A stretch of 64,000 bases of DNA, from contig JAVSML010025211.1 of NCBI GenBank assembly GCA_038503035.1, positions 124,001-188,000 on the forward strand. The letters run 5' to 3'. Each line of letters starts with the position of its first letter. Within the stretch, counting starts at the first letter, position 1. Positions 11,129-20,819 of the stretch are shown here, in pieces. The notes beneath the pieces were generated by a model. That model had not been told where the DNA came from. It saw only the letters and a program-made list of their open reading frames with translations, and ran no database searches. The position numbers and the translations under genes were made by a program. Source of the stretch: Crocodylus rhombifer. Taxonomy: Eukaryota > Chordata > Crocodylia > Crocodylidae.

Positions 11129-12040
11129 ATAGCGTCTTTTTCATTTTGGTATCCAAATAATAAACTCAATGGGCGTGTCCATACATGCAAGCATGTGCGC
11201 TTGCAGCAGCTCAAATAGAAACGGTGCAAATTTGAGCTGGGGCTTTTTGCTTCAGTGCACGTGCTCAGACATGCACTTTGGTGTGGAGCAAATTGTGCCA
11301 CTTGGGGCAAATAACCCTGCCTGGCTCCTCCCAGATCTGCAGCCAGGGGAGCTAGAGCCCGGGACCAGCACCTGTGCTGTCCCCAGCAGTATAAAAAGCT
11401 GAACTGTCCTGGCCCCAGCAGTATAAAAAGCCGCCCTGGTAAGTAGCTCAGGGCTACTAGCTCTCAGGAGCTTCTGGGGCCTAGCCAGTTGGTACTTGGG
11501 GACACTACCCCTTGTGCCAGCTAGATTGCTGAAGCAGCCCTGAGAGTTCTCTGCACCCTCTACCTACTGTAGCAGTCTGGCAGTGGAGGTTGCTGCCTGG
11601 CTGTGACCTGCTGTGTACCTGCCAGACCTGGATGGGGACTGCACAGCCAGGAGAGGCATCTTCCCCTTTGGGCCAGCTGCCAGTGGACTGTGGTTGCAGT
11701 GTTGGCCTCTGTGTGGCACTACTGCCATGTGTGCCCACTGCCCAACCATCTGGACAGCTATCACCTGGAAGATGTTCCGGGTGTGGTGGCCTGCTTTGTA
11801 CTGTCAAAGCATGTCCTCCTGGCCCCATCCAGGAGGTCAGCCACAGCTAGATGGGTCCAAGGTGCCAGCTCCGAGCAAGCAGGGTCCTGCCACTGGCCTC
11901 CGTAGCAGGAATTCCCTATTGGAAATAGGTGTTCCCTATTGGAAAACTGAAAAATCCCTGATAAAAAAAATCCCAAAGTCACTCTGTAAAATACCCCCAA
12001 ATCCATGTTCCTCCATGAGTAAAACAAAAGACCACTATAA

Positions 12041-12080
12041 AGAGAGAGAGAGAGTGAGACAGAGACAGCGATCAGTTGGA
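12041..12080 (+). repeat. (GA)n microsatellite, interrupted
   Basis: A run of AG dinucleotides at 12041-12054 is followed by gtgagacagagacag. Simple sequence only. Confidence 0.8.
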
Positions 12081-12185
12081 CAATGTTTTATTGATATATC
12101 TACAGTGTTAAAGCAAGTCTCTTATCATAATAATAAAGTAAACTCTAAATACACGTTTCCTGAATTCCTGAATACATATTTTGCT

Positions 12186-12375
12186 GCCCTCCCATAGGGT
12201 GATGGCCCCCACACAAGGGGTTTCGCCCCCCCAACAGGGGATTCAGCCCCCACACAAGGGGTTCAGCCCCTACGCAAGAGCTATGCCCCACCCAACAGGA
12301 GGTTTGGCCCTCACACAAGGGGTATGGGCCCACCAACAGGGGCCAAATGGCCCCCGTAGGGGCTACCAGCCCCCT
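12186..12375 (+). repeat. C-rich tandem repeat, ~28-32 bp unit
   Basis: Units alternate 'cccacacaaggggttcagccc' and 'cccaacaggggattcagccc'-like text about six times before degrading into C-rich sequence up to about 12560. The minus-strand glycine-rich open frame here is a composition artefact. Confidence 0.7.
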
Positions 12376-12589
12376 GCAAGGCCCACATGCCCCACCCCAG
12401 CCCCCTGATTGCTGCCCCACCTGGCCCCATTCCCCACCAGCTGCTGCAGCCCCACAATGGCTGCCCCACCCAACCCCACCCCCCACTCCCCCAGCCCCCC
12501 AAATGGCTGCCCCACCCAGCCTCACCTCCCAACTTGCTGCCCCAGGTCCCCAAGGCTACCCCCACTACCCCAGGCACCATCACTTAAAC

Positions 12590-12900
12590 AGGATCAGGGG
12601 GAACATTTGTTCACCAGAGCACCGGAAGAGATGACGAGGTCGAACGGTCATAAACTCCTGCAAGACCATTTCAGGCTGGACATAAGGAAGAATTTCTTTA
12701 CTGTCTGAGCCCCCAAGGTCTGAAACAGCCTGCCAGCGGAGGTGGTTCAAGCACCTACTCTGAACACCTTCAGGAGCAAATTGGATGCTTATCTTGCTGG
12801 GATCCTATGACCCCAGCTGACTTCCTGCCCTTTGGGCTGGGGGCTGGACTCGATGATCTTCCGAGGTCCCTTCCAGCCCTCATGTCTGTGAAATCTATGA
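12590..12900 (+). mobile_element. CR1 LINE 3' end, sense
   Basis: This contains the end of the CR1 ORF2 frame (text coding for ..[12 protein letters not shown].. at 12670-12705) and the 3' end with 'tggactcgatgatcttccga' and 'ggtcccttcc'. It is the same subfamily as the antisense copies at 18701 and 47657. It appears nested in the 11164-13754 element. Confidence 0.9.
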
Positions 12901-13189
12901 AAGTTATGGAAAAAAAACAGGAAAAGGACAGGAAAAAAAAGGAAAAAAAAAGCCTCTGCTTACTTTAGAAGCAGGGTGGGGGGGCTCCAGGGCTGCCTGG
13001 CAGAGCCCGCCTGGGCAGCACAGGACAGCAGGGGGGCAGCAGGGCCCAGGCTGGGGTTGCAGGGGTCACTGAGGCTGTCAGCCTGCCCCGCACTGTGTGG
13101 GCGGGGCCCTAGTCAACTAGACGGCACCCAGACCGGAGGTAAGTGCCAGGGGTTTTTTGTTTGTTTTTTTAAACTATGGCCAGCCGTGG

Positions 13190-13370
13190 GAAGGGTCAGG
13201 GGCCTCAGGGGGGCTGGTGGGGGGAGGGGCTGGGGGCTTCAGGAGGGCTGGTGGGGGGAGAAGCCAGCTGAGGCAGGGGTCAGAGGCTTTGGGGGGGCTG
13301 GCAGGGGGAGGGGCCAGCCAAGGCAGGGGTTGGGGGGCTGGGGGAGTGGGCGGGGCTGTCAGGGTCCCCC
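13190..13370 (+). repeat. G-rich imperfect tandem tract with G-quadruplex potential
   Basis: Units resembling 'ggggcttcaggagggctgg' recur at least three times. G-runs of three to six at 13208-13213, 13219-13224, 13226-13229, 13232-13236 and 13245-13247 are spaced by short loops. Confidence 0.7.
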
Positions 13371-13428
13371 CCCATGGTCCCCTCCCCCCTCCTCCAGCCC
13401 CCCTTACTCACCAGCAGTGTTGGCCTCT

Positions 13429-13495
13429 TGTTTCAGCACCGGAGCCCTGGTGCTGAAACATGTGGCCTGGCCAGCCACGTGTTTCAGCACTAGGG
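13429..13495. repeat. Overlapping alternative hairpins
   Basis: TGTTTCAGCACC (13429-13440) is the exact reverse complement of 13449-13460. The same middle segment also pairs downstream: 13445-13466 with 13474-13495 (20 of 22). The two hairpins share an arm and cannot form together. Confidence 0.8.
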
Positions 13496-13754
13496 CAAGG
13501 GGCCAACCACAGAGATGCTGTGGCAGCCAGAGCATCTCTGTGGAGGACCCAGCCTCCGGTTGCCTACCCACTTTTTAAAATTTCAAATTTTTTTAGCCCC
13601 CTGGGTATCCGGGGGTCTAATTTTCCCCTTGCTCTGCAAGGTTGCAGTGCGGGGAACATCTTTTCATCCCTGCACAGGCCTGTTTCCCCACCTCAAAGGG
13701 GTTTGAGGTTGGGTAAGACACACGTGGGTGCTCGTCTGGACACACCCAATGAGT

Positions 13755-15540
13755 TAAGAAAAGTTGTGCTTAGGCAGCACAATAGATCTCTATGTCATCC
13801 ACGAATTGGTGTTCAGCTCTGTGGTCCTGAAAGACTATTAAAGAATTGCAAATACATGTGCAATCTGTGAGTAATTTTAAGGTAAGCAAGCGAAATAATA
13901 CAACAGTTAAATAAAATCTTGAAAAAGCTTTTAAATTTATATGAAAAAGGTAATACTAACAAAGCTGGAACTCACAAGTAAGGATTTATTAATACAATAT
14001 TCCATAAAGCAGTATTAATTTGCACATTCTCTGATTTTTAAACCCTTAACTTCATAATCTTTAAAATGTTTTTTTAATGCAATTTTTAGGATACAAGATG
14101 TATATGTATATTATCTCATTTCTGGTTCTGCTATCTCTGCTGGTATGGAACTGAGATGGAAGGGAATCTTGCTCCGAGTGTTTAGAAAGCAGGACTCATT
14201 AATCTAAGAGTTCTGCTGTGTCACACAAAAAGAAATGTGTGTGGGCTTGTATTACCAGTTTAGGAGCCAGGCGTTTAGCATGTTGCCTTTGTTTTAGATA
14301 ATTACAATTTTAAACAATTTTTAGAATATACTTAAAGCACTTTGGACCCTCTTAACAGGGTCCCAGAGTTATTATGTCTAGAGTTACAACTCATTTTCAA
14401 ATAGCAGCAATTTGAATGTCTGAATTTTAAAAGAGGATGTGATAGGAAATATATTGAAACACACTGTAAATTCATTCATCATAAGAGAGAGATACTAGTA
14501 AGCTTCATATGAGTCCTGTGAGGTGTATTAGTAAATATATTATCCTCATTTTACTGCTGGTTAGTCAAGACGTGGAAAATTAAAGCTCGTATTTCAAACC
14601 TGGGTGTCTAACACTTGGCATGTAAATCAACATTTAGACGTCTAAGGTTATGACTTAATTATTGGAGCTGCAGTTCCCTCCAGTACATGTGTGTTATGAA
14701 AATCAGATGACTAAACTTTAGACTCCCAAGTTTAATAATTTGTCTTGAATGGATTACTTAAGGCTACTCAGCAAGCATTGGCAAATGGAAGAATAAAATT
14801 TAGGAGCTGCTCTGTGCTGCCTTCCAAGGAGATACTCCAGAAAATTGCTTTCAGATCCCAAATGACTGTGAATAAAACTTGGCATGCCTATGATAGATTG
14901 AAAAAGAGGTACATATTGTACAGGTACAGTACTTTGATCAAAGCAAGGTTTAGTGACATTTGAAATACTTTACTTCTAAAAACATGTGATCTGAGACTGC
15001 CACCATTTTGTTCAATTTACTGTACAAAGCAGAAATGAAATGGAAACAGAAGAGAAAATAGCTAGATATTGTTCATTCTTTCTCCAGCTGCAAATGCCTT
15101 TTTTTCCAAAATATAACATGTTATGCCCGTTCCATCTTCTTTTAACAAGCATTTTTGTAACTTGTTAGAGAAAATGAAAACATGAACTTGGAAAATAGTT
15201 TGTGAAGAGTTCTTTCACTTCGAAAATATTCGTTTATAGTAACACAAGTATAAATTGTAATAACTCCAAATACAACATTGTAAAAAGTACAAAAATAAGC
15301 AAGAATGAGTGCCTCCCAGGACACTTCATGTCTTGATTAATGTGTTTGGCTGACAGGAGAGAGATGGCTTAATGTAATCTGGGCATTTCTAGAGAATTTA
15401 TGCTGGACTAATCTGAATTTTCATTCAGGGCTAGCTCATTCCTGTAAGGCACAGTTCATAGTGAATAGGCCTACCATTTCTCCTAAATTTGTGATATAGT
15501 CTCTAATTTCAGGAGACTTAATAATTTTTCACCAGATCTG
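13755..15540. other. AT-rich intergenic sequence, no recognised element
   Basis: No repeat ends, conserved coding frame or RNA gene could be recognised. Composition is uniform and AT-rich. Confidence 0.5.
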
Positions 15541-15570
15541 GGGGCACTTTTACATGTGCTCCTGGGGTGG

Positions 15571-15599
15571 GTGTGTGTGTGTGTGTGTGTGGGGGGGGG
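15571..15599 (+). repeat. (GT)10 microsatellite followed by poly-G
   Basis: Ten GT units at 15571-15590 are followed by nine G at 15591-15599. Confidence 0.95.
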
Positions 15600-15825
15600 C
15601 ACTTTAATTAGGGCAGCTCTGGAGCTGCTCTAATTAAAACACTGCTGTGTGTGTTATACCAGCATCCTCATGCATAAAAATGGCAGTGGGGGCACTTGAA
15701 CTAAAGCTTCTTTGACAAGCTTTAGTTTAAGTGACCCCAATGCCATTTTCAAGTCTGGGGATGCTGATACACGAGATGCAGGAGGCTGCTGGAGCATGGC
15801 AATTGCCATGTTCCAGCAGCCTCAG
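15600..15825. repeat. Three consecutive foldbacks (probable MITE interior)
   Basis: Hairpin 1: 15603-15619 with 15622-15638 (16 of 17, 2-nt loop). Hairpin 2: about 15657-15709 with 15717-15770, an imperfect ~55-bp arm pair whose centre is GAACTAAAGCTT..AAGCTTTAGTTT. Hairpin 3: 15782-15802 with 15803-15823 (20 of 21, no loop). Terminal repeats could not be set confidently. An open frame running from here to 16416 has no recognisable homology and is probably chance. Confidence 0.75.
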
Positions 15826-16367
15826 TTAACTGAGTCCGCTCCAATGCACTGGAATTCCAGCATGCTGGAGCAGCCTCTGTGCTTGTGTATAGGTGCCCTG
15901 GAACTACTAAAATACTGGTACATACATACAAGGGAAAATGAGACAGAGAGTCCTACAGAATGCCCTGCTGTAAATATTTCTGTACAATTCACAACTCTTA
16001 CTGAAGAGGAAGACTTCATATCTTGGTTGTCCCTCATGTGCCACTGCAGTTTTTGTTCTGAGAGGCAAATATTATTCTTATGGGTAAGGTGGCACAAGGT
16101 CAGTTTTGGCAGAATTAACTCCAACTTTCTTAATATGACACAATCAAATATTAATCAGGTAGCTATTCAGAAAAAAATCTGCCAGATCTATGTGCATGGT
16201 TATCTTGGTAATAAGAACTTGCCCTCAGTCACTGCCACAGTGATCCTGAGTCCCAGGACTCTGCACGAGTTTAGCAAAAAAAATGTTATACCATTTCTGT
16301 TATACCACACAGGTAAAATGTTATACCACTTCTGCACAGAATATAACACCTTATTTTGTCTACTAGC
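15826..16367. other. Intergenic sequence, no recognised element
   Basis: A short direct repeat, 'aatgttataccatttctg' at about 16282 and 'aatgttataccacttctg' at about 16318, is all that stands out. Confidence 0.5.
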
Positions 16368-16369
16368 TA

Positions 16370-16703
16370 CAGTAACCCTGTTATCTGGCATTCTATTAGC
16401 CTGTATAATTTATTAACTGGAATTTCTGGCTGGCCGGCCAGACACAGGGTGATGGTTGGGGGGGAAAGCTTGCAGATCTGCTCAGGTCCCTTCTGACCCT
16501 ACAAACTATGAAACTATGTGGAGCCCACTGCCACCACCCACCACCCTGCATGGCTGCCACTCCACATCCGGCTGAAATGTCCACCCTGCACTGTCACTGC
16601 TCTGTGTCTGGCAGCCAAAAACTGCTGGCCTCAGGTAAACAGAATTTTTAGATACCCAGCACCCCCCATTCCCAAGTTGTGCCAGATAACAGGGCTTTTA
16701 CTG
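16370..16703. mobile_element. Tigger/pogo-like MITE with TA target duplication
   Basis: The left end CAGTAACCCTGTTATCTGG matches the inverted right end (16680-16703) except for a 3-nt gap; both are flanked by TA (16368-16369 and 16704-16705). The 'ctgttatctggca' terminus resembles Tc1/mariner-Tigger ends. It contains a CR1 tail at 16449-16518. No transposase is present. Confidence 0.75.
16449..16518 (+). mobile_element. CR1 LINE 3' tail, nested
   Basis: 'gatctgctcaggtcccttct' and the terminal 'aaactatgaaactatg' mark the CR1 3' end. It lies inside the Tigger-like MITE, so it either inserted after it or replaced its interior. Confidence 0.8.
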
Positions 16704-17116
16704 TACTTCTTTAGCTCAAGTGACAGTGGTCCTTGCTGTAGATCCAATAGTTCCAATGCATAAGTGAAAATAGGATGTGAATCGTATAACTAATAACTGT
16801 ATCATAATACAAGTGTCCAAATGGCCAAAATAAGATTAGGTTGGCACTCTTAATTCTGATATCTCCTAAATTCAGCAAGCTCAATTTTATACCTTAATAT
16901 TAATTTAATGTGACACTATTTTATGTAATAAATCTCTACTATATGTAGGTCAAGGGTACTCCCAAGCCTAGCAGCCCACAGGGCTATCATAGTTAAGGAA
17001 TGATATCACAATTTTGGTAGCTAACAGCATACAAGGGAATGATAGGCAGAGCCACCTGTTTTTGACTCCCAGTCCAAGGGATCAGGTAGGTACTCAGTCA
17101 TAGCTGGGACAACTAG

Positions 17117-18122
17117 AGGTGCAGACAGAAGAACAGCTCCCCATTGTAAATCATGGCACTTTTCAGGAAGCGCCATGAGTTACAATAATCCCCCAGACCC
17201 CGTGAGTTACAATAATCCCCCAAATTTGGGGGGGAGGGGGTCCAACTCCCCAAACACAGACTCATCACCATGTTTTGCAGTAACAAGCAGATTTGGCAAA
17301 CTCAGAAGCAAGGCAAAGAACTCTAATCCAGTTGTCACAGAGATTGAATTACTTCAGGAAGACTCCAAGGTCAGGAGTAAGGCATGCTGGCAGGACAGCA
17401 TAAGGGGAAGCTTGACATACTGTTCTATAGACTAACACTGCCATTCACCTGGTTTGTCAAGCTGATCCATAGTTTCCTTAAAATGGAAGTTAATGTGTAA
17501 AAGCAAATAATTTGTAAATATGAAAAATAGCTCACTAAATCTGGTAAAAACAACAATTTATATCAGTGACTTCCCCATCCCCATACTAGTAGTATGGCTA
17601 ATTAGCTAACCTACACTGGGAAGGGGACACCGCAACATTTTGCATGAGGGGGGATTAGGACTGTGGAGAAGAGAGGCCATGTTCCCTGTGAGGGTTAATT
17701 TTGGGCAATTCTGCCTGCATCCCATGCAGTTCATGGGCAAGCACCAGCTGGGGCTGTCATAGAGAGGTGACAGAGTCTCTGCCCTGCTCAGAGGGGGAGA
17801 GGAAAAAGATGCTCATGTGGGGAGCATGGGTGGGGGAAATGGAGCCCTCTGCCATGCAGGCCTGGCCTGGCTCTGCCCAAGATCCCAACAGGGATAGCTG
17901 GGGGGCAAGTGTGGCAAGGGGGAGCACTGTCCCTCCTTCCTCCCCACCCCCCAGCTACTGTTGGCAGTTAACAGCTGGTAGAGGGGCCAGGGCTGGTAAG
18001 AAGGGCAGTGAGTAGGCTTGTGGCTAGGGCTAGTGCAGGCAGACTCTGAACGCCCCCCCACCTCCTCCCATTTAAAGTGCCATGACTTAAAGTATCTCCC
18101 CAGTAGGCTGCCTGCACTTGTG
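17117..18122. mobile_element. Unclassified repeat with inverted terminal similarity
   Basis: The left end 'ggtgcagacagaag...tcatggcactttt' resembles the inverted right end 'agtgcaggcag...gtcatggcacttt' (18070-18122). A related left end occurs at 5413. A 20-nt segment tgagttacaataatccccca is duplicated at 17176 and 17203 (27-bp period). Target duplication and class were not determined. Confidence 0.45.
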
Positions 18123-18460
18123 TAAGTGCTGAAAGAATGTGACTCATTTGGGGCATTTAATATAAAGAATAAATAGTGGTTTGTTTATTTTGTAAGGTGT
18201 CTGTTATAGTTTTAAAATGATAACTGAATCGTTTTGCTTAAGAAGTCAATGAACTAGTATATTAAATACTTATTTTATAACACAACAGAAGATTTGGGGA
18301 GGGAAGGGAGAATACAGATCCACAGGAGATTGGGAAATGCTGATTACACAGCATGACGAACATGCAACATCAGTTGCTATGGCATGGGCAACAGCAATGC
18401 AAACTCAGATTTTGATTTCAGATTTAAAAGTAAGAGAGAGGTGGTAAGTAAGTAAGAGAG
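18123..18460. other. AT-rich spacer, nothing recognised
   Basis: Short AT-rich stretch between two repeats with no identifiable feature. Confidence 0.5.
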
Positions 18461-18624
18461 AATCTCCATCCTTGTAGGTTTTTAAGACATACCCCGCCCC
18501 CACTTGCTGCTAGACAAACCCTTGGCTGGGATGAGATACTTGGGTATTGTCCTACTTTGAGCAGGGGGTTGGATTAAATGACCTCCTGAGGTCCCTTCTA
18601 ATCCTAATTTTCTATGATTCTGTG
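18461..18624 (+). mobile_element. CR1 LINE 3'-end fragment
   Basis: 'ggggttggattaaatgacct' and 'cctgaggtcccttct', ending 'ctatgattctgtg', mark the CR1 3' end; it is the same subfamily as 498-645. Confidence 0.9.
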
Positions 18625-18700
18625 ATAATGTAAATAATAAATAAGATTATTTAGCTAGTTGTATAAAATTATCCATTTCAGACAAATATAAATTTAATAG

Positions 18701-19067
18701 ATTTCATAGACTTCATAGACATTAGGGCTGGCAGGGACCTCAGAAGATCATCGAGTCCAGCCCCCTGCCCAAAGGGCAGAAAGTCAGCTGGGGTCATAGG
18801 ATCCCAGCAAGATAAGCATCCAATTTGCTCTTGAAGGTGTTCAATGTAGGTGCTTGAACCACCTCCGCTGGCAGGCTGTTCCAGGCCTTGGGGGCTCAGA
18901 CAGTAAAGAAATTCTTCCTTATGTCCAGCCTGAAATGGTCTTGTAGTAGTTTATGACCGTTCGACCTCATCATCCCTTCGGGCACTCTGGTGACCAAACG
19001 TTCCCCCAGATACTGGTGGTCACCCCTGATAAACTTGTAGGTAACCATCAGATCACCCCTGAGCCAA
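18701..19067 (-). mobile_element. CR1 LINE 3' end, antisense
   Basis: Reading on the minus strand, it carries the end of ORF2 and the CR1 3' end (plus-strand 'tttcatagacttcatagaca', 'catcgagtccagccccctgc'). It is the same subfamily as 12590-12900 and 47657-50082. Confidence 0.92.
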
Positions 19068-19087
19068 ATGTGTTGGTTGGTCTAGGA

Positions 19088-19301
19088 CAGGGTTGTCAAA
19101 TACACCATGGGTCCTGGGCTTGACCTGGCAATGGTAGTAGGGCCAAATGGCTGCACGTGCACAGCCTTCACTTGCCCCCTGCTTCTTATTGTCACTGGGG
19201 CCCCCCTAGCCCTGCTCCACAACTTCCAATAGCCTGGCATTCCAGATAAAATTGCACTGAGGGTGACATCTCACCCACTGGACATAGGTTTGACAATCCT
19301 G
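19088..19301. mobile_element. hAT MITE with perfect 8-bp target duplication
   Basis: Termini CAGGGTTGTCAAA and the inverted CAGGATTGTCAAA match at 12 of 13. The flanks GTCTAGGA at 19080-19087 and 19302-19309 are identical, the 8-bp duplication expected of hAT insertion. At 214 bp it is non-autonomous. It sits directly after the antisense CR1 fragment. Confidence 0.88.
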
Positions 19302-19309
19302 GTCTAGGA

Positions 19310-20694
19310 CAACTCCAAAGAAATTATAGACGTATGCTGTTCCAAGGACTTGATTCTGCAGCTGCTTCATGCATGGGATCCCTTTTGTCTTCAGTGGCAG
19401 GCTCTTAGTGTGGGATATGGAAAGTTTCTGGACATTTCATTTAGCATATTTCAGTTTTTTAGTTTGTGACATGTTTTCAATGTCTAAAATTTTTGACACA
19501 AAAACAAAAAGAGAGCAATAGAGACGTTACAGTACTGAGAACTGTTAAAAATATGGTTCTTAAGTTTACTTACTGGGATACTGTACGATGCAAGTGAAGC
19601 TTATGAGAAATTATATCAGCCTTTTGAAAGAGAAAGTCTGCTTCACTAAATAATTGCTTGTCCTGAAAATATGGCAAATACTCTGTTTATCTATATTTAG
19701 AAGTGCCAAAAAATGAGTTAGTATTTGCAAAGAAAAATGTCCATTTCGCTATCTTTTCAAAAAGAAGCTACAAAGATGCAACCGAAGGCTATTTGTATAA
19801 TGATTTGGATATTTGTATAATGATTTAAGGGGAAATAAAATGTATTCCACTTACAATACAACTGGGGTTGATTTTGAGCTTTAAAACATATAAAAGCAAT
19901 TAACTGCAAGAAAAAGTTCTATCTGTTTACCATCATATAAAACCAAGAAAAGTTGCACCAACTATTGCTATGTTTATTTTGGCAGATGTGTATATGCATA
20001 TGTCTGGACTTTCCAAGTCTATGCTTCTCATAAATCTAGCCTTGAAATAACCCATGCCTCTTTCATGTTCTGGTTTCTTGTTATGTTTGACTAGAGAACA
20101 CGTTACTTTCCTTAACCAATTTGGAATGGACAGTCTAGTTATTTCTTTACCATATATACAGTGACCAAAGCAGAAAATGAGAGAAATATTATATAGACTC
20201 TGTTGTTCCCCAGTTGTATACATAATGTGCATTCTCTGCACTGAAGTGTAAAACTATGTTACTCAAGAACTCCTAGAGGAATTTTCGCTTATTTAGTCTG
20301 TGCAAGGGAAGGAGCTATTGCAAATCTTCTTGCTCCTCTTTTTTATACGTAGCAATGAGCTAAAAGCAATATCAGTTTATTTTATCCCCTTCAATGGTTA
20401 TGATTTTAACATAAGCATGTTAAAGTGCACAAACATTTTACCCTCACTGTGTGCCACCTTGTAATCCCAGTGAAAATCTAAACTGCAAGAAGGGAATTCT
20501 CTGAAGTGCCTTCTAAGATCTGTACAGTAGGGTTCCTGTCCAAGGACCATATGTATCATCATCATAATCAATTAAAATTGTGGTGGTTTAAAAAAAATCT
20601 CAAACCAATAACTTTACTAATAAAATAAAATCATAAGTAATAAAGGTGAAAGTATATGTTAGTAACATCTAGCTATTGCCCAAAATCAGTTTCA
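19310..20694. other. AT-rich intergenic sequence, nothing recognised
   Basis: No repeat ends, exon or RNA gene could be identified. Confidence 0.5.
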
Positions 20695-20800
20695 ATATCT
20701 TCCATGTTGTAGCAGGGTTGGAGTGTTGTGGCTATGGTGGTCCAGGAGATCTATAAGAGATAAAGGGTTTTTGTGATATTTTTTACTGAAACAATTCACC
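20695..20800 (-). mobile_element. Penelope-like element tail fragment, antisense
   Basis: Its reverse complement reads '..aaaaaatatcac..ctcttatagatctcctggacca..gctacaac', the distal part of the same tail found at 11040-11128. The hammerhead-core portion is missing; a CR1 begins immediately after. Confidence 0.5.
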
Positions 20801-20819
20801 ATACCGCATAGGGTGGGTA

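Larger units (their letters stand above)
11164..13754. mobile_element. Composite DNA-transposon-like element with terminal inverted repeats
   Basis: The left terminus ACTCAATGGGCGTGTCC (11164-11180) matches the inverted right terminus (13738-13754) at 15 of 17 positions. Both sides are flanked by TAA, a possible 3-bp target duplication of the PIF/Harbinger kind. Inside lie a CR1 fragment (12590-12900), a tandem C-rich tract (12186-12375), a G-rich tract (13190-13370) and foldbacks (13429-13495). No transposase frame is recognisable. The two ends might instead belong to separate short elements. Confidence 0.45.

Noticed and set aside
12145..12525. Gly/Trp-rich minus-strand frame resembling a glycine-rich protein
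   Set aside because: Produced by the C-rich tandem array on the plus strand; no start context, splice signals or homology.
15712..16416. A 234-codon open frame on the plus strand
   Set aside because: It starts inside foldback repeat DNA, ends in a Tigger-like MITE and shows no recognisable domain or conserved composition.
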